A stretch of DNA of 64,000 nucleotides from JACDAE01 sp963717195. Lineage in GTDB: Bacteria > Chloroflexota > Ktedonobacteria > Ktedonobacterales > Ktedonobacteraceae. The notes beneath the pieces are model-generated. The model worked only from the letters and a program-made list of their open reading frames with translations. It was not told where the DNA came from and searched no databases. The translations under genes and the position numbers were made by a program. Shown one piece after another: positions 39,757 through 49,300 of the stretch. The stretch is from contig CAVQVR010000012.1 in assembly GCA_963717195.1 (NCBI GenBank), positions 372,001 through 436,000 on the forward strand, in the 5' to 3' direction. The stretch's first letter is position 1, and each line of letters begins with the position of its first letter.

Positions 39757-41600
39757 CGTACGACCTCCCAGGGAATCTGTTTGTGATCCTAACATACGCT
39801 CCTCAAATTCTTCCTGTTCCCGCAGTTGCAGGTCGTAGAGTCGTGTATAGGCACCACCAAGCGCAAGCAATTCTGTCATGGCTTCCCACGTTCCACAATA
39901 TATCCCTTTTCCATCACCAGAATCTGATCCGCATTCTTTACCGTGCGCAGACGTGAGGCGACGACAAAGGTTGTACGACCCGCATGACTGCATCCAGCGC
40001 TTGCTGAATGAGATACTCCGTCTCCATATCTACGCTGGAGGTTGCGTCGTCCAGAACCAATATACGAGGATCGAGTAACAACGTACGTGCAATGGCTACG
40101 CGTTGCTTCTGGCCACCTGATAGCGTGACGCCACGCTCACCAACCCAGGTATCATAGCCGTCAGGGAGACCCAGTGCGAAATCGTGAATGCGTGCCATCT
40201 TTGCCGCCGCGATAATCTGTTCCTCGGTCGCATCCTCTATCCCATACGCAATATTGTCACGCAACGTAGCATTGAACAAGAAGACATCTTGCAATACAAA
40301 ACCAATGTTGCGCCGCAGCGATGCCTGCGTTACTGCCCGCACATCATGTCCATCAATCGTAATCCGACCCTCTTTGACATCGTAGAAGCGCGGCAAGAGA
40401 TTGAGAATGGAGCTTTTGCCACTCCCAGTAGGGCCAAGGAGCGCAGTTACTCGTCCTGGTTGCGCATCAATGTCGATGTCATGCAATATGTCTGAGCCTT
40501 CACCATAGGCAAACGAAACATGCTCAAAGCTGACATGCCCATCCACGTGCTGCAATTCTAGAGCGTCGGGGCCATCTTGAATGGTAGGCACCGTATCCAG
40601 AACGCTGAAGAGGCGCTCGGCACCGGAGTAGCCACGCATAAACCAGGTTACCATAAAGCCAAAGGTACGCACAGGCATAGCAAGAACCAGTACATACTGC
40701 GTTACGGCGAACAGGGTTCCCAGGCTGATGCGCTGACCAATCACGGCAGCGCCACCTATCCAGACAACCAGTACGGTTACGAGATTCAGGACCAGAATCA
40801 TCAACGGCTGGTTCCAGGCGGAAGTACGCATCGCCGCCAGATTCAGCTCACGTAGCGAATAGTTTGTGCGACCAAACTTGTCGATCTCAAAATCTTCACG
40901 TGCAAACGATTTCACAACGCGCACGCCGCTCAGACTTTCCTGCATCACTGTGCCCAGATCGCCTGCGCCGCTCTGCACTGCTGCCCACAATGGGCGCAGA
41001 CGATGGGCAACTTGATTGGAAAGGAACAGCAAAATGGGCACAGTGATCAGCGTTACCAGGGCCAGTTGCCAGTCAAGGGTAAACAGAATCACCGTTACTG
41101 CGCCAAAGGTGACAAAAGCAATTATTGCTCGCAGCAACCCTTGCGGGAAAAAATTACGCACCGCCTCGATGTCAACTGTCATACGTGACATCAAATTTCC
41201 GGTCTCTGACTTCGTCATGAAAGGAGAAACTCAAATTTTGCAGATGACTATAAATGTCATTACGAAGATCATACGCTACAAGATTGGAAACCGCTTGCGA
41301 AAGATAGCCCTGACCATACGCAGCCAGACCTCGCAAAATACTGACAACAAGAATAGCCGTAGCAGCGATCATAAGGTCAGTAAAGCGACCACTATGCACA
41401 CCAACATCAACAACCCAGGCCAGGAGCCAGGGCACAATCAGTGCAAAGGCTGTTGATAGTCCAACACAAAGCACACTTCCGAGAAATGATAGCCAATGAG
41501 GACGAAGGAGGCCAACAATACGCAGATAGACGCGCAGACTATCCCTCAAGTTACCAACATACGGAGACGATAGACGGGAGTTTTTCTTTGCCGAGATCAC
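39754..41600 (-). CDS. ABC exporter, fused membrane and ATPase domains (several frameshifts)
   Basis: The start is probably GTG 41600 with AAAGGA upstream. The membrane domain reads LRIVGLLRPHWLSFLGSVLCVG and, after a one-base correction near 41220, ETGNLMSRMTVDIEAVRNFF. The ATPase has LLGPTGSGKSSILNLLPRFYD, FVLQDVFLFNATLRDNIAYG, VTLSGGQKQRVAIARTLL and LVLDDATSSVD, where the usual catalytic glutamate after the Walker B aspartate is D. The last 80 residues are cut by at least two or three indels between 39780 and 39990. A one-base change would end the gene at a TGA overlapping the ATG of the next gene (ATGA). The degenerate catalytic residue suits the non-hydrolysing partner of a heterodimer. 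Confidence 0.83.
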
Positions 41601-41652
41601 AAGCAAATCCTTTCTTGACAGGCCAATCCTCAACCTTCAACCTCTACCCACG

Positions 41653-41704
41653 ATCAAGCGCGCCCCTACAAAAATCTGCACAGGCTTATCAATCGCGCCC
41701 CTAC
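41653..41704. repeat. Short dispersed repeats upstream of the ABC operon
   Basis: ATCAAGCGCGCCCCTAC (41653-41669) and GGCTTATCAATCGCGCCCC (41683-41701) belong to the same family as 33432 and 44725. They lie in the divergent gap between the exporter genes and the WYL regulator. Confidence 0.65.
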
Positions 41705-41858
41705 CCTTTCCATACACCATCCCTAAAAGAAAGTCTATAGGATAATCTCTGACATATGCCTGTCAGTCTTTTACACGATTTTGCTGACTTTCGCTTTGAC
41801 AGGAAAAAGTCAAAGAAAAAACCTTGTCTTTTATTCATGAGTAACACATAATGTATAT

Positions 41859-42829
41859 ATGCAGAAGATGGAGCGCCTGGTGGCGATTTCGCTGCTACTG
41901 CAAGCGCGTGGCAAAATGACAGCCAGACACCTCGCCAATATTCTGGGGGTCTCAACACGTACCATCTACCGCGATATTACTTCACTTTCGCTGGCACATG
42001 TACCGGTTTCAATGGACTATGGACCCGGCGGTGGGTATTATCTACCGGATGACTACCATTTCGAGACAGCTATCTTCACGCGCGAAGAAGCTGTCTCTCT
42101 CGTCCTCAGCACAGATATTGCGGGGAACTCTAGCCTCTTTGCTGACGACGATGGGCTTCATCGTGCCCTTTTCAAGCTCGAAGCAGCCCTCCCCGAAGAA
42201 TATCGCGGCGAGGTTCAGGCAGCACGCGAACGTATTCTCATCGATAGAACAGAATGGTGTAATCCCACCACCTCACCTCCATACCTCGAAACCCTCCGTT
42301 CCGCCGTTTTGGGTGCGTATCAGCTTGATATTCTTTATCCATCCTCAAACCAGTGGAGACACATTGAGCCATATGGGCTGGTCTTCAGAGGCGTTTCCCG
42401 TCGTCATGCACGAGCTGGCATATGGTATCTTGTCGCCTATTGCCTCACCTACCAGCGCTTCGCCACGTTTCGCGTCAGCTACATTGCAGACGTGAAGATA
42501 CACAAAGAGCCTACTACCTTCCGACCAGACTTTGATCTACAGGCATACTGGCAAGAAGAACGCAAGCACCTTGAAGAACAACCCTATACGTTGAAGTTAA
42601 AGATCAGACCGCCTGCACGTTACCGTTTACAAGGGAATTTACACTCGTCAAAGAAAAGCCCGACGGTAGCGCTATTGCACGCGTCGAGGTAAAATCGCTG
42701 GATGAGGCCGTTTCTTATGTGCTGGGGCTTGGGGCGGATGCAACAGTTCTGTCTCCCGGCCAGGTACGTGATGCCGTGGTGCATGCAGCACAGGCTATTG
42801 CGGAGATGTACGATCAGTTGGCGACATAA
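41859..42829 (+). CDS. WYL-domain transcriptional regulator (frameshifted near the C terminus)
   Basis: The N terminus is a winged helix, RLVAISLLLQARGKMTARHLANILGVSTRTIYRDI, followed by the PGGGYYLPDDYHF wing and a WYL ligand-binding domain around LDILYPSSNQWRHIEPYGLV and WYLVAYCLTYQRFATFRVSYI. The frame breaks at 42620-42621; TTT instead of TT joins PPAR to LPFTREFTLVKEKPDG and adds the C-terminal extension ending AEMYDQLAT at 42829. It is divergent from the ABC exporter operon and is its likely regulator. Confidence 0.85.
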
Positions 42830-42848
42830 TAAATAAGGATACGTCTCT

Positions 42849-43499
42849 ATGATAAATAAACGAAAACGCTCTGGTAAAGTACTCAAATCGCCCAACTTGC
42901 CATTGCAAAAACTTGAGAAAATTTCGTCTGATGATTGGATTGAAGATAGCACAAATTGTGCTCAATTGCATCTTATACGCAATGACTTGAGCGGCAAGAA
43001 CATGCGCCATCTCTCTTTTGACCAAGTTTTTTTTGAACATGTTGAAATGAGCAAGACCCACTTTGAGCATGTACGCATCCTGGATAGTCTCCTCAAAGCC
43101 TGCGATCTCGCTAATGCAGAATGGGTGAAGGCCGATTTCGCGCGTGTGGAACTGCTTGATTGTCACCTGACGGGCTTCCAGGCCAACGAGGCGCATTTTC
43201 AGGATATACTTTTTAAAGACTGCATGGCACATTTTGCACAGTACGCTTTAGCGACGTTTGAGGCGGTACGCTTTGAGAGCTGCGACTTGAGTGAAGCCAA
43301 TTTTTTTGAGGCTGATCTTTCAGGCGCGTTATTCGTGAACTGTGATCTCAGCAATGCTGATTTCTCCGGCGCAAAGCTGGCTGGCGCTGATCTACGCGGC
43401 TCAAAGATTGATGGGATGCGCATTGGCCCACGCGAATTGCAAGGTGCAACGCTTGATCCAACTCAGGCATTGGCATTTGTGCGTGGATTTGGGAATTAG
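42849..43499 (+). CDS. Pentapeptide-repeat protein
   Basis: The 216-residue protein contains tandem A(D/N)LXX repeats, clearest from about residue 130: FESCDLSEANFFEADLSGAL, NCDLSNADFSGAKLAGADL. It should fold as a right-handed quadrilateral helix. The N-terminal 40 residues are basic and non-repetitive. Some relatives mimic DNA and protect gyrase, but no specific function can be read here. AAGGA lies before the ATG, 19 bp after the WYL gene, so the two are likely cotranscribed. Confidence 0.88.
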   Translation: MINKRKRSGKVLKSPNLPLQKLEKISSDDWIEDSTNCAQLHLIRNDLSGKNMRHLSFDQVFFEHVEMSKTHFEHVRILDSLLKACDLANAEWVKADFARVELLDCHLTGFQANEAHFQDILFKDCMAHFAQYALATFEAVRFESCDLSEANFFEADLSGALFVNCDLSNADFSGAKLAGADLRGSKIDGMRIGPRELQGATLDPTQALAFVRGFGN

Positions 43500-43557
43500 T
43501 GTGAAATCGCCGGAAGAGAAGTCGTAGTCGCCACGAAGGACGGAAGCGAGAAGTACA

Positions 43558-43896
43558 ATGGACAGAAGAAAAGAAATCATCAACGAATACAAGGAACGCA
43601 AACTCTGCGGCGGTGTTTACATCATAACCAATACCCTGAATGGAAAGTACCTTATAGGGTATGCCGCGAATCTGAAGAGTGTGCAAAATCGCTTTCAATT
43701 TGCAATTGCAACGGGCTCTGCAGTTCATCCTAAACTTCAACGGGATTGGGAAGAGTTGGGGGCTCAAGCATTCACACTTGGAGTGCTTGAGGAACTTGAA
43801 CAGCAGCCTGAGCAGAGCCAGCCTGAATTCATAGATGACCTGAAAACGCTTGAGCAACTGTGGCATGCCAGCCTTGATACGTCAAAAGAATACTGA
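43558..43896 (+). CDS. GIY-YIG nuclease-family protein
   Basis: This 112-residue protein contains the GIY-YIG motif as GGVYIITNTLNGKYLIGY followed by the helix NLKSVQNRFQFA, in which the catalytic arginine is present. The C-terminal part is acidic and ends in a short helix. Single-domain members of this size are common and of unknown role; it is too short to be UvrC or a homing endonuclease. Confidence 0.75.
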   Translation: MDRRKEIINEYKERKLCGGVYIITNTLNGKYLIGYAANLKSVQNRFQFAIATGSAVHPKLQRDWEELGAQAFTLGVLEELEQQPEQSQPEFIDDLKTLEQLWHASLDTSKEY

Positions 43897-43979
43897 ATTG
43901 CTCCCCATTGTACCATCCATACAATACGGATGTCTTTTTTCCCGTCGCCCTAATAGGCAGAAGCAAAGAACTACAATGG

Positions 43980-45968
43980 CTATACAACCGTAATAGTGCC
44001 ATCGCCGTTCACGCTCAGCTTTACTGGTGGAAGGGGCGCAGCAGCTGGCCCCTGCAATACCTTTCCATTCTGGGCGGGATCAAAGATCGATCCATGCAGA
44101 GGACAGACAAACGTGTGCGTGTCCGGATGATAGTTAACAGGAACTTGCTGGTGGGTGCATGCACGTTCATAGGCTACAAACGCGCCATCAGGCAGACGTA
44201 CGAGCAAACTATCATTATTGTCAGCAGGATTCTTAAAAGCCTGCGAGGTATTGGGAACCTGGTTCGACTTACCGATCACCGTTCCGGTATGAGCCGGTTG
44301 TTGGGCCGTTTTCGCTGGTTGTGCGGGAGTCTGCTTTGTATTGATAGCCGGCTTCGCCATATTATCTTGATTGGCAACAGCATTCTTCCCTTGTTTCGGC
44401 ATCGTTTGCGCAGGAGCGATAGGATGATTGTCATTTGCTTGCTGGACGGAGCCTTTTTGCAAGAAATGAGTAATCCCTATGTCACCCGCCACAACGATCC
44501 CTGCCGCAACGACACCCCCTGTAGCTAGCATAGCGATAACGCGACGGCGACTCTTGCGCGGTGGCCTGCTCTTTGGCGTATCAGCAGCAGGCCCCTCCTC
44601 GAACATACCTGGTTCCCTGCTATTTGTTTTAGGCGTTGAATTGTCTGTCCATGGCGAAAAGTAATCAAACGTTCTTTCCGTTTGCCTTTTCTCCTCCATG
44701 GCAGACTGGCGCAAAGAAGAATTCGCAGGGGCGCGATTTGTAGGGGCGCGATTTATAAGCCCGTCCCCCATAGGGGCATTCTTGTAGGGGCCAGATGTGC
44801 CGCGCACCGATTGCTCACGTCCCTGGTTTTCTCTCATCCCGTTTGTTGCTATTGATGCAAATTGACCAGTGACAATCGGAGGTCTGAGTTGCCAGTTTCC
44901 AGCCTCAACACGAGGATTTGTCACAGTGGGTATATTACCGGTCAGCGGAGACGACTTCACTGGTAAATGCCCATCAGTAAAACTTTCTTCATCCCAGTTC
45001 ACCGTGGGAGGCATCGTCAGATCAGCTATAGGGGGGGCTGCTTCTTTTACTACTTCTTTGGGAGAGGTTGCTCCATGAATCACTGACAACACACGCTCAA
45101 AAGCGCTTGCCAGTCTACTCACAGATTGAAAACGCTGTGCTGGATCGCGCTCTACGGCTCGCTGCACGACCAGGTCCAATCCTGGCAATGCATCAGGACA
45201 TAACGACTGAAGTGACGGCACGTTTTGTTGTACGTGTTGCACAGCAACCAGAAAGGGATCTTCCCCGCTAAAGGGAAGTTTTCCCGTCAGGAGTTCAAAC
45301 AACATAACGCCCAGTGAATAGACATCCGAGCGTGCATCAGCTGGTGCCCCTTGAACAACCTCAGGAGCGATATACCCGGGAGCACCGAGGAACGTACCGG
45401 CGATACTTACCAGGTGGGCATATTGGGAATCAATTGATTCGATACCACGCATCCTTAAAATATTCGCCAGGCCAAAGCCAGTAATCCGCACGTTCTGCTC
45501 ATCATCCATCAGGATAGTCGCTGGTTTTAAGGTCCCATGCACCATCCCATTCTGGTGGGCATATTCAAGGCCTTCTGCAATCCGCTTTAAAATCTGCAGC
45601 ACACGCTCAGGAGCCCAACGCGTCTCTTGCCGAAGCATTCGAGCGAGGGATCCCCCGGTCACGAAGGGCGTAATCAGATAAGGGTAGCCGAACTGTGTAC
45701 CAAAATCATAGGTTGGAAGAATGTATGGATGTTCCAGGCGCACGAGAGCCGAGGCAACCTGAGTAAAACGCGTTAAAAAGCGCTCACGGGCCTGAGGAGA
45801 AAACGTCTCAGGTATCGTAAATGCGGTCAGCATCACAGTCTGACCCTTCGACTGTTGTTGAGCTGCGTAGACAGCATTAACATTCCCATGACCAAGCAAC
45901 TGCTTCACATCATAGTGTCCCAGTGCCTTCCCTACGAGTTGATCGACTGGTGGTGGTAGTGTCTGCAT
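43980..45968 (-). CDS. Pseudokinase - transmembrane - Rieske [2Fe-2S] fusion protein
   Basis: Counted from ATG 45968 (GGGAG 5 nt upstream; the open frame extends to 46046) the protein has 662 residues. Residues about 15-280 have a Hanks-type kinase fold (GYIAPEVVQG, SDVYSLGVMLFELLTG), but the catalytic residues are gone: the VAIK lysine site reads VMLTAF, HRDLKPxN reads HGTLKPAT and DFG reads GFG. A proline- and glutamine-rich linker follows, then a basic stretch and one membrane helix (about 484-506). The C terminus is a Rieske domain: C604-T-H606 and C622-P-L-H625, 15 residues apart. With the kinase part inside, the cluster lies outside the membrane. It is divergent from the large redox fusion at 46343. 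Confidence 0.85.
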   Translation of the reverse strand: MQTLPPPVDQLVGKALGHYDVKQLLGHGNVNAVYAAQQQSKGQTVMLTAFTIPETFSPQARERFLTRFTQVASALVRLEHPYILPTYDFGTQFGYPYLITPFVTGGSLARMLRQETRWAPERVLQILKRIAEGLEYAHQNGMVHGTLKPATILMDDEQNVRITGFGLANILRMRGIESIDSQYAHLVSIAGTFLGAPGYIAPEVVQGAPADARSDVYSLGVMLFELLTGKLPFSGEDPFLVAVQHVQQNVPSLQSLCPDALPGLDLVVQRAVERDPAQRFQSVSRLASAFERVLSVIHGATSPKEVVKEAAPPIADLTMPPTVNWDEESFTDGHLPVKSSPLTGNIPTVTNPRVEAGNWQLRPPIVTGQFASIATNGMRENQGREQSVRGTSGPYKNAPMGDGLINRAPTNRAPANSSLRQSAMEEKRQTERTFDYFSPWTDNSTPKTNSREPGMFEEGPAADTPKSRPPRKSRRRVIAMLATGGVVAAGIVVAGDIGITHFLQKGSVQQANDNHPIAPAQTMPKQGKNAVANQDNMAKPAINTKQTPAQPAKTAQQPAHTGTVIGKSNQVPNTSQAFKNPADNNDSLLVRLPDGAFVAYERACTHQQVPVNYHPDTHTFVCPLHGSIFDPAQNGKVLQGPAAAPLPPVKLSVNGDGTITVV
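44725..44762. repeat. Short dispersed repeat inside a coding linker
   Basis: GCAGGGGCGCGATTTG and TAGGGGCGCGATTTATAAGCC are the inverted form of the repeat at 33432 and 41683. They lie in frame within the linker of the pseudokinase gene and encode LINRAPTNRAPANSS. Confidence 0.7.
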
Positions 45969-46270
45969 ATGTTCTCCCATGGCGTTTTTACACCGCCTCT
46001 CACAGCTACGAGCACAACATGTCTCGTGCATCCCCTCTTGGTACAAGTGTATCTAGTTGGAAAAAGAGCGTCAAGAAGACACGCTTCTCTTTAGGACTTG
46101 TGGGGGGGGTCAATAATTTTTGGTGTTAACATTGATCAACGTGTTTCATAGAGTTCCTTTCTGAACAGAATGCCACATGCCAAATGTAGGGGTAGCATTC
46201 ACAAGCCTGTGCGAGTCCATCACAGTACTTCTTTCTCACCCCAGAAAAAGAAAAACGTTTACACCGTATC

Positions 46271-46288
46271 TTAAACTAGTAAGTTTAA
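46271..46288. promoter_or_regulatory. Inverted repeat, candidate operator
   Basis: TTAAACT-AGTA-AGTTTAA is a perfect 7-bp dyad in the divergent gap between the Rieske pseudokinase and the redox fusion gene, 55 bp before the start of the latter. It could bind a dimeric regulator. No clean -35/-10 pair can be placed with confidence. Confidence 0.45.
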
Positions 46289-46342
46289 TAATTGCAGATC
46301 GACAACTGACCAGTCGATGTCTGGAGTCACCAGGAGTGCTGT

Positions 46343-49300
46343 GTGGGTAAACAGGTATCTTATCTCATTGTTGGCAATGGCATTGCAGGAGCAACAGCGG
46401 CAGAAGTTTTACGTTCAGCAGATAGGAATAGCACTATCTCTATCATCGCTGATGATCCCTCTCCCGTCTACTACCGTCCCGCGCTGAAGGATTTCCTGGG
46501 AGGCCACATCCCGAGAAAAAAGGTGTGGGCACGTCCCAATACGTTTTATCAGAAGCATCATATCCGTTTTATTCCTGGACGAGCAGCCATCATTTCGCCA
46601 CATGAGCACTTCATACAACTGCAAAATGGAGAACAGCATCGATACGATAAGTTGCTGCTCGCCAATGGTGCCCGCCCACGCCAACTTGATTGTCCAGGTG
46701 CTAATCTAGCTGGAGTAAGTACACTACGCACAGTCGCAGATTACCAGGAGATCCTGCGCAGGCTCCCAACGGCATCACGCATCGTCATCTGCGGAAGTGG
46801 AACGCTGGCATTAGAGAGTGCCGAGATGCTACGCTCTCTTGGCTACCAGGTCACTCACCTGTTACGCAAACAGACAGTGTGGTCAGAAGTGTTGGATCAT
46901 ACCGCCTCTGATATGGTTTTGCAAGAAGAGCGGCGTGCGGGAATCGACGTGCGTATCGGGGAAACGGTCGCCGAGATCGTAGGCAAACAAGGGCAGGTGA
47001 CGAAGGTCATCACGACCCGTGGAAATCACATTCCCTGCGATCTGCTCCTTGTTGCAATTGGTATTACCCCAAACATCGACTTCATCGAGGCCAGTGGCAT
47101 CTCCTGCAGACGTGGCGTTAAAGTGGACATGGCTATGCGCACCAATGCACCTGATATTTATGCAGCAGGAGATGTTACCGAGACGACCGATCCAATAACC
47201 GGTCAGACGCGCGTGCTTGGGCAGTGGTTCCCTGCTATACAACAGGCCCGTATAGCGGCGTATAGTATGCTTGACCAATATAATGACAATAGGCCAGGAT
47301 CATTCTACAACGCAACATTTCTCTACGGTTTAGACTTTGTTGCACTCGGCCTCACACAGCAATTAACGAATACGCTTGATCCCTCACATGTTTATCAAGA
47401 GATTGTCGCCGAACCAGCTCCACACAGTTATCGCAAAGCGTTGCTCAAAAATGGTATTCCTATCGGTGCCCTATTTCTGGGAGAACGAAAGCTGGCGCTG
47501 GCCTTTAAACGCGCTATTGACGCCCGTGTGAATATGACGCCGATTCTTACTAACCTGTTTTCCAATGATTTCAGCCTTGAAGAATGGCTCGATACACAAC
47601 ATGCACCAGAGGCTGTTTTCGATGTTAGCCAGAATGCCATACCTGACAAAGAGATCATCTCGCATGCCTACCTGGTTCCAATTCCCCACCCAAAGGTGCA
47701 GATATCTACTAGAGAGACGCTTCTCAACCCTCAATCCCAGAATCTGGTGATTGGACGGCAACAGGGGTCTGCACTCTCTCTTGAGCATCGTTCGGTTTCA
47801 CGTAAACACGCAATAATCAGCTGTATAAATGGACAATATATCTTGCGGGATCTGGGAAGTGCAAATGGAACCTTTGTGAATGCCCTTCCGCTTCCTCCTG
47901 CTAAAACACATATCTTGCACCCGGATGATACGCTCCGCTTTGGTGATGTGCAGTTTCGCTTTCAATTGCGCCAACAACCAACCAACACAGAGGGGGCGCT
48001 TGCTGGCACCCCGAGCTCGCTTGATACAACGATGAATCTCTTCCAACACATTCGTGGTTCACAGCTTGAACAAAACACTATCCGCTCTATCCCGGAATCT
48101 GTCCTCGCCGTTGCCAGAGAAACCCCTTCTCTGATCCTACTCATGAAAGATGCCAAACCCAGAATTGTGCCAGTCATCTTCGATCAACTTGCAAGCAAAC
48201 GCCTTACTATCGGACGTGATGAAGAGAACGCTATTGTTTTACCCGATACCGCTGCATCACACAAACACGTAGAGATCTTTTGTGCGCCTGACGGCCTCTA
48301 TATCCGCGATCTCAATAGCAGCAATGGAGTGTTTGTGAATAAGGTGAGAATCAACAATCCTTATCACCTTTCCCATGGAGATCGCATCGTCATCGGCAAT
48401 ACGTTGATCTACTGCTCATTGCCTCAAAAAGTCAGACAACCTGCCATGGGGGGTGCGTTTAGCGGAACAGATGGGCATGTAAGTCCGTCCTCCACGTCTC
48501 GTAGCCCATCCGCCGCGTCGCTCAGCTCGTCCACTTCAATAAACCCACCTGCATTCGTCAGTCTGAGCCATCGCACGATAATAGAACCACTTAGCGAGAA
48601 GCGTGTACAATTCGAGATTGATATGTGCGTTGGCTGTAATCGCTGTATGAACGCCTGCCCACTCCCTTCGTCCACGGGGGTGTATATTGCCGACCTGAAT
48701 CAGGCAACTATTTCCAATGAGGTCAGCTCTCATGTGGCCCGCTTTACCCATGAGTGTATCATGTGTGGTTCTTGCGTCTCTGTGTGTCCGGTTGATAATC
48801 ACCGCGATCTGTTGATGCTCTCATTGAAGCAGCGCCTCGGATCAACATGGGACAATGACATTGATATACAACGTATCATAGATGTGCTTCCGCCTGGCTG
48901 GTCTGTTTCACTCCTTATCAGTCGTTTACGTGAACAACCAATTTTGAGCAATACGCAATTGGTAGCAGAAAAGTATCTGCTGCACCTCTTTGCGCGTTCG
49001 CAATTGCGGTCGCTTGAAGCAGGAATAACGCTTCAACGCGAAGGCGAATATGGACGTGACCTGTACTTTCTGTTGGAAGGGCGTCTCTCGGTTTTAACGA
49101 CGGAAGCAAAAGATAAGGAGTTGCAGGTTGCCATCCTCAACCGGGGAGAATATGCAGGAGAAGAGGGTATGCTCACAGGGCAACCACATACTACAACTGT
49201 ACGTACCCTGACGTCCGCTCTGATATTGCAGGTACCAGAACAAGTCGTACAGCAATTTATAGAACTTGTTCCCAGAGCTCGCACATTCTTTGAACAGTTA

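Noticed and set aside
44725..44790. CRISPR-like short repeats
   Set aside because: Only two or three partial units without regular spacers, and they are in frame inside a protein-coding linker. No CRISPR array is seen anywhere in the window.
43980..46046. Active Hanks-type Ser/Thr kinase
   Set aside because: The catalytic lysine and both catalytic aspartates are replaced, so kinase activity is not supported.
46120..46145. FNR/CRP-type site around TTGATCAA before the redox fusion gene
   Set aside because: The half-sites abut without the 4-nt spacer required for TTGAT-N4-ATCAA, and the position is over 190 bp from the start codon.
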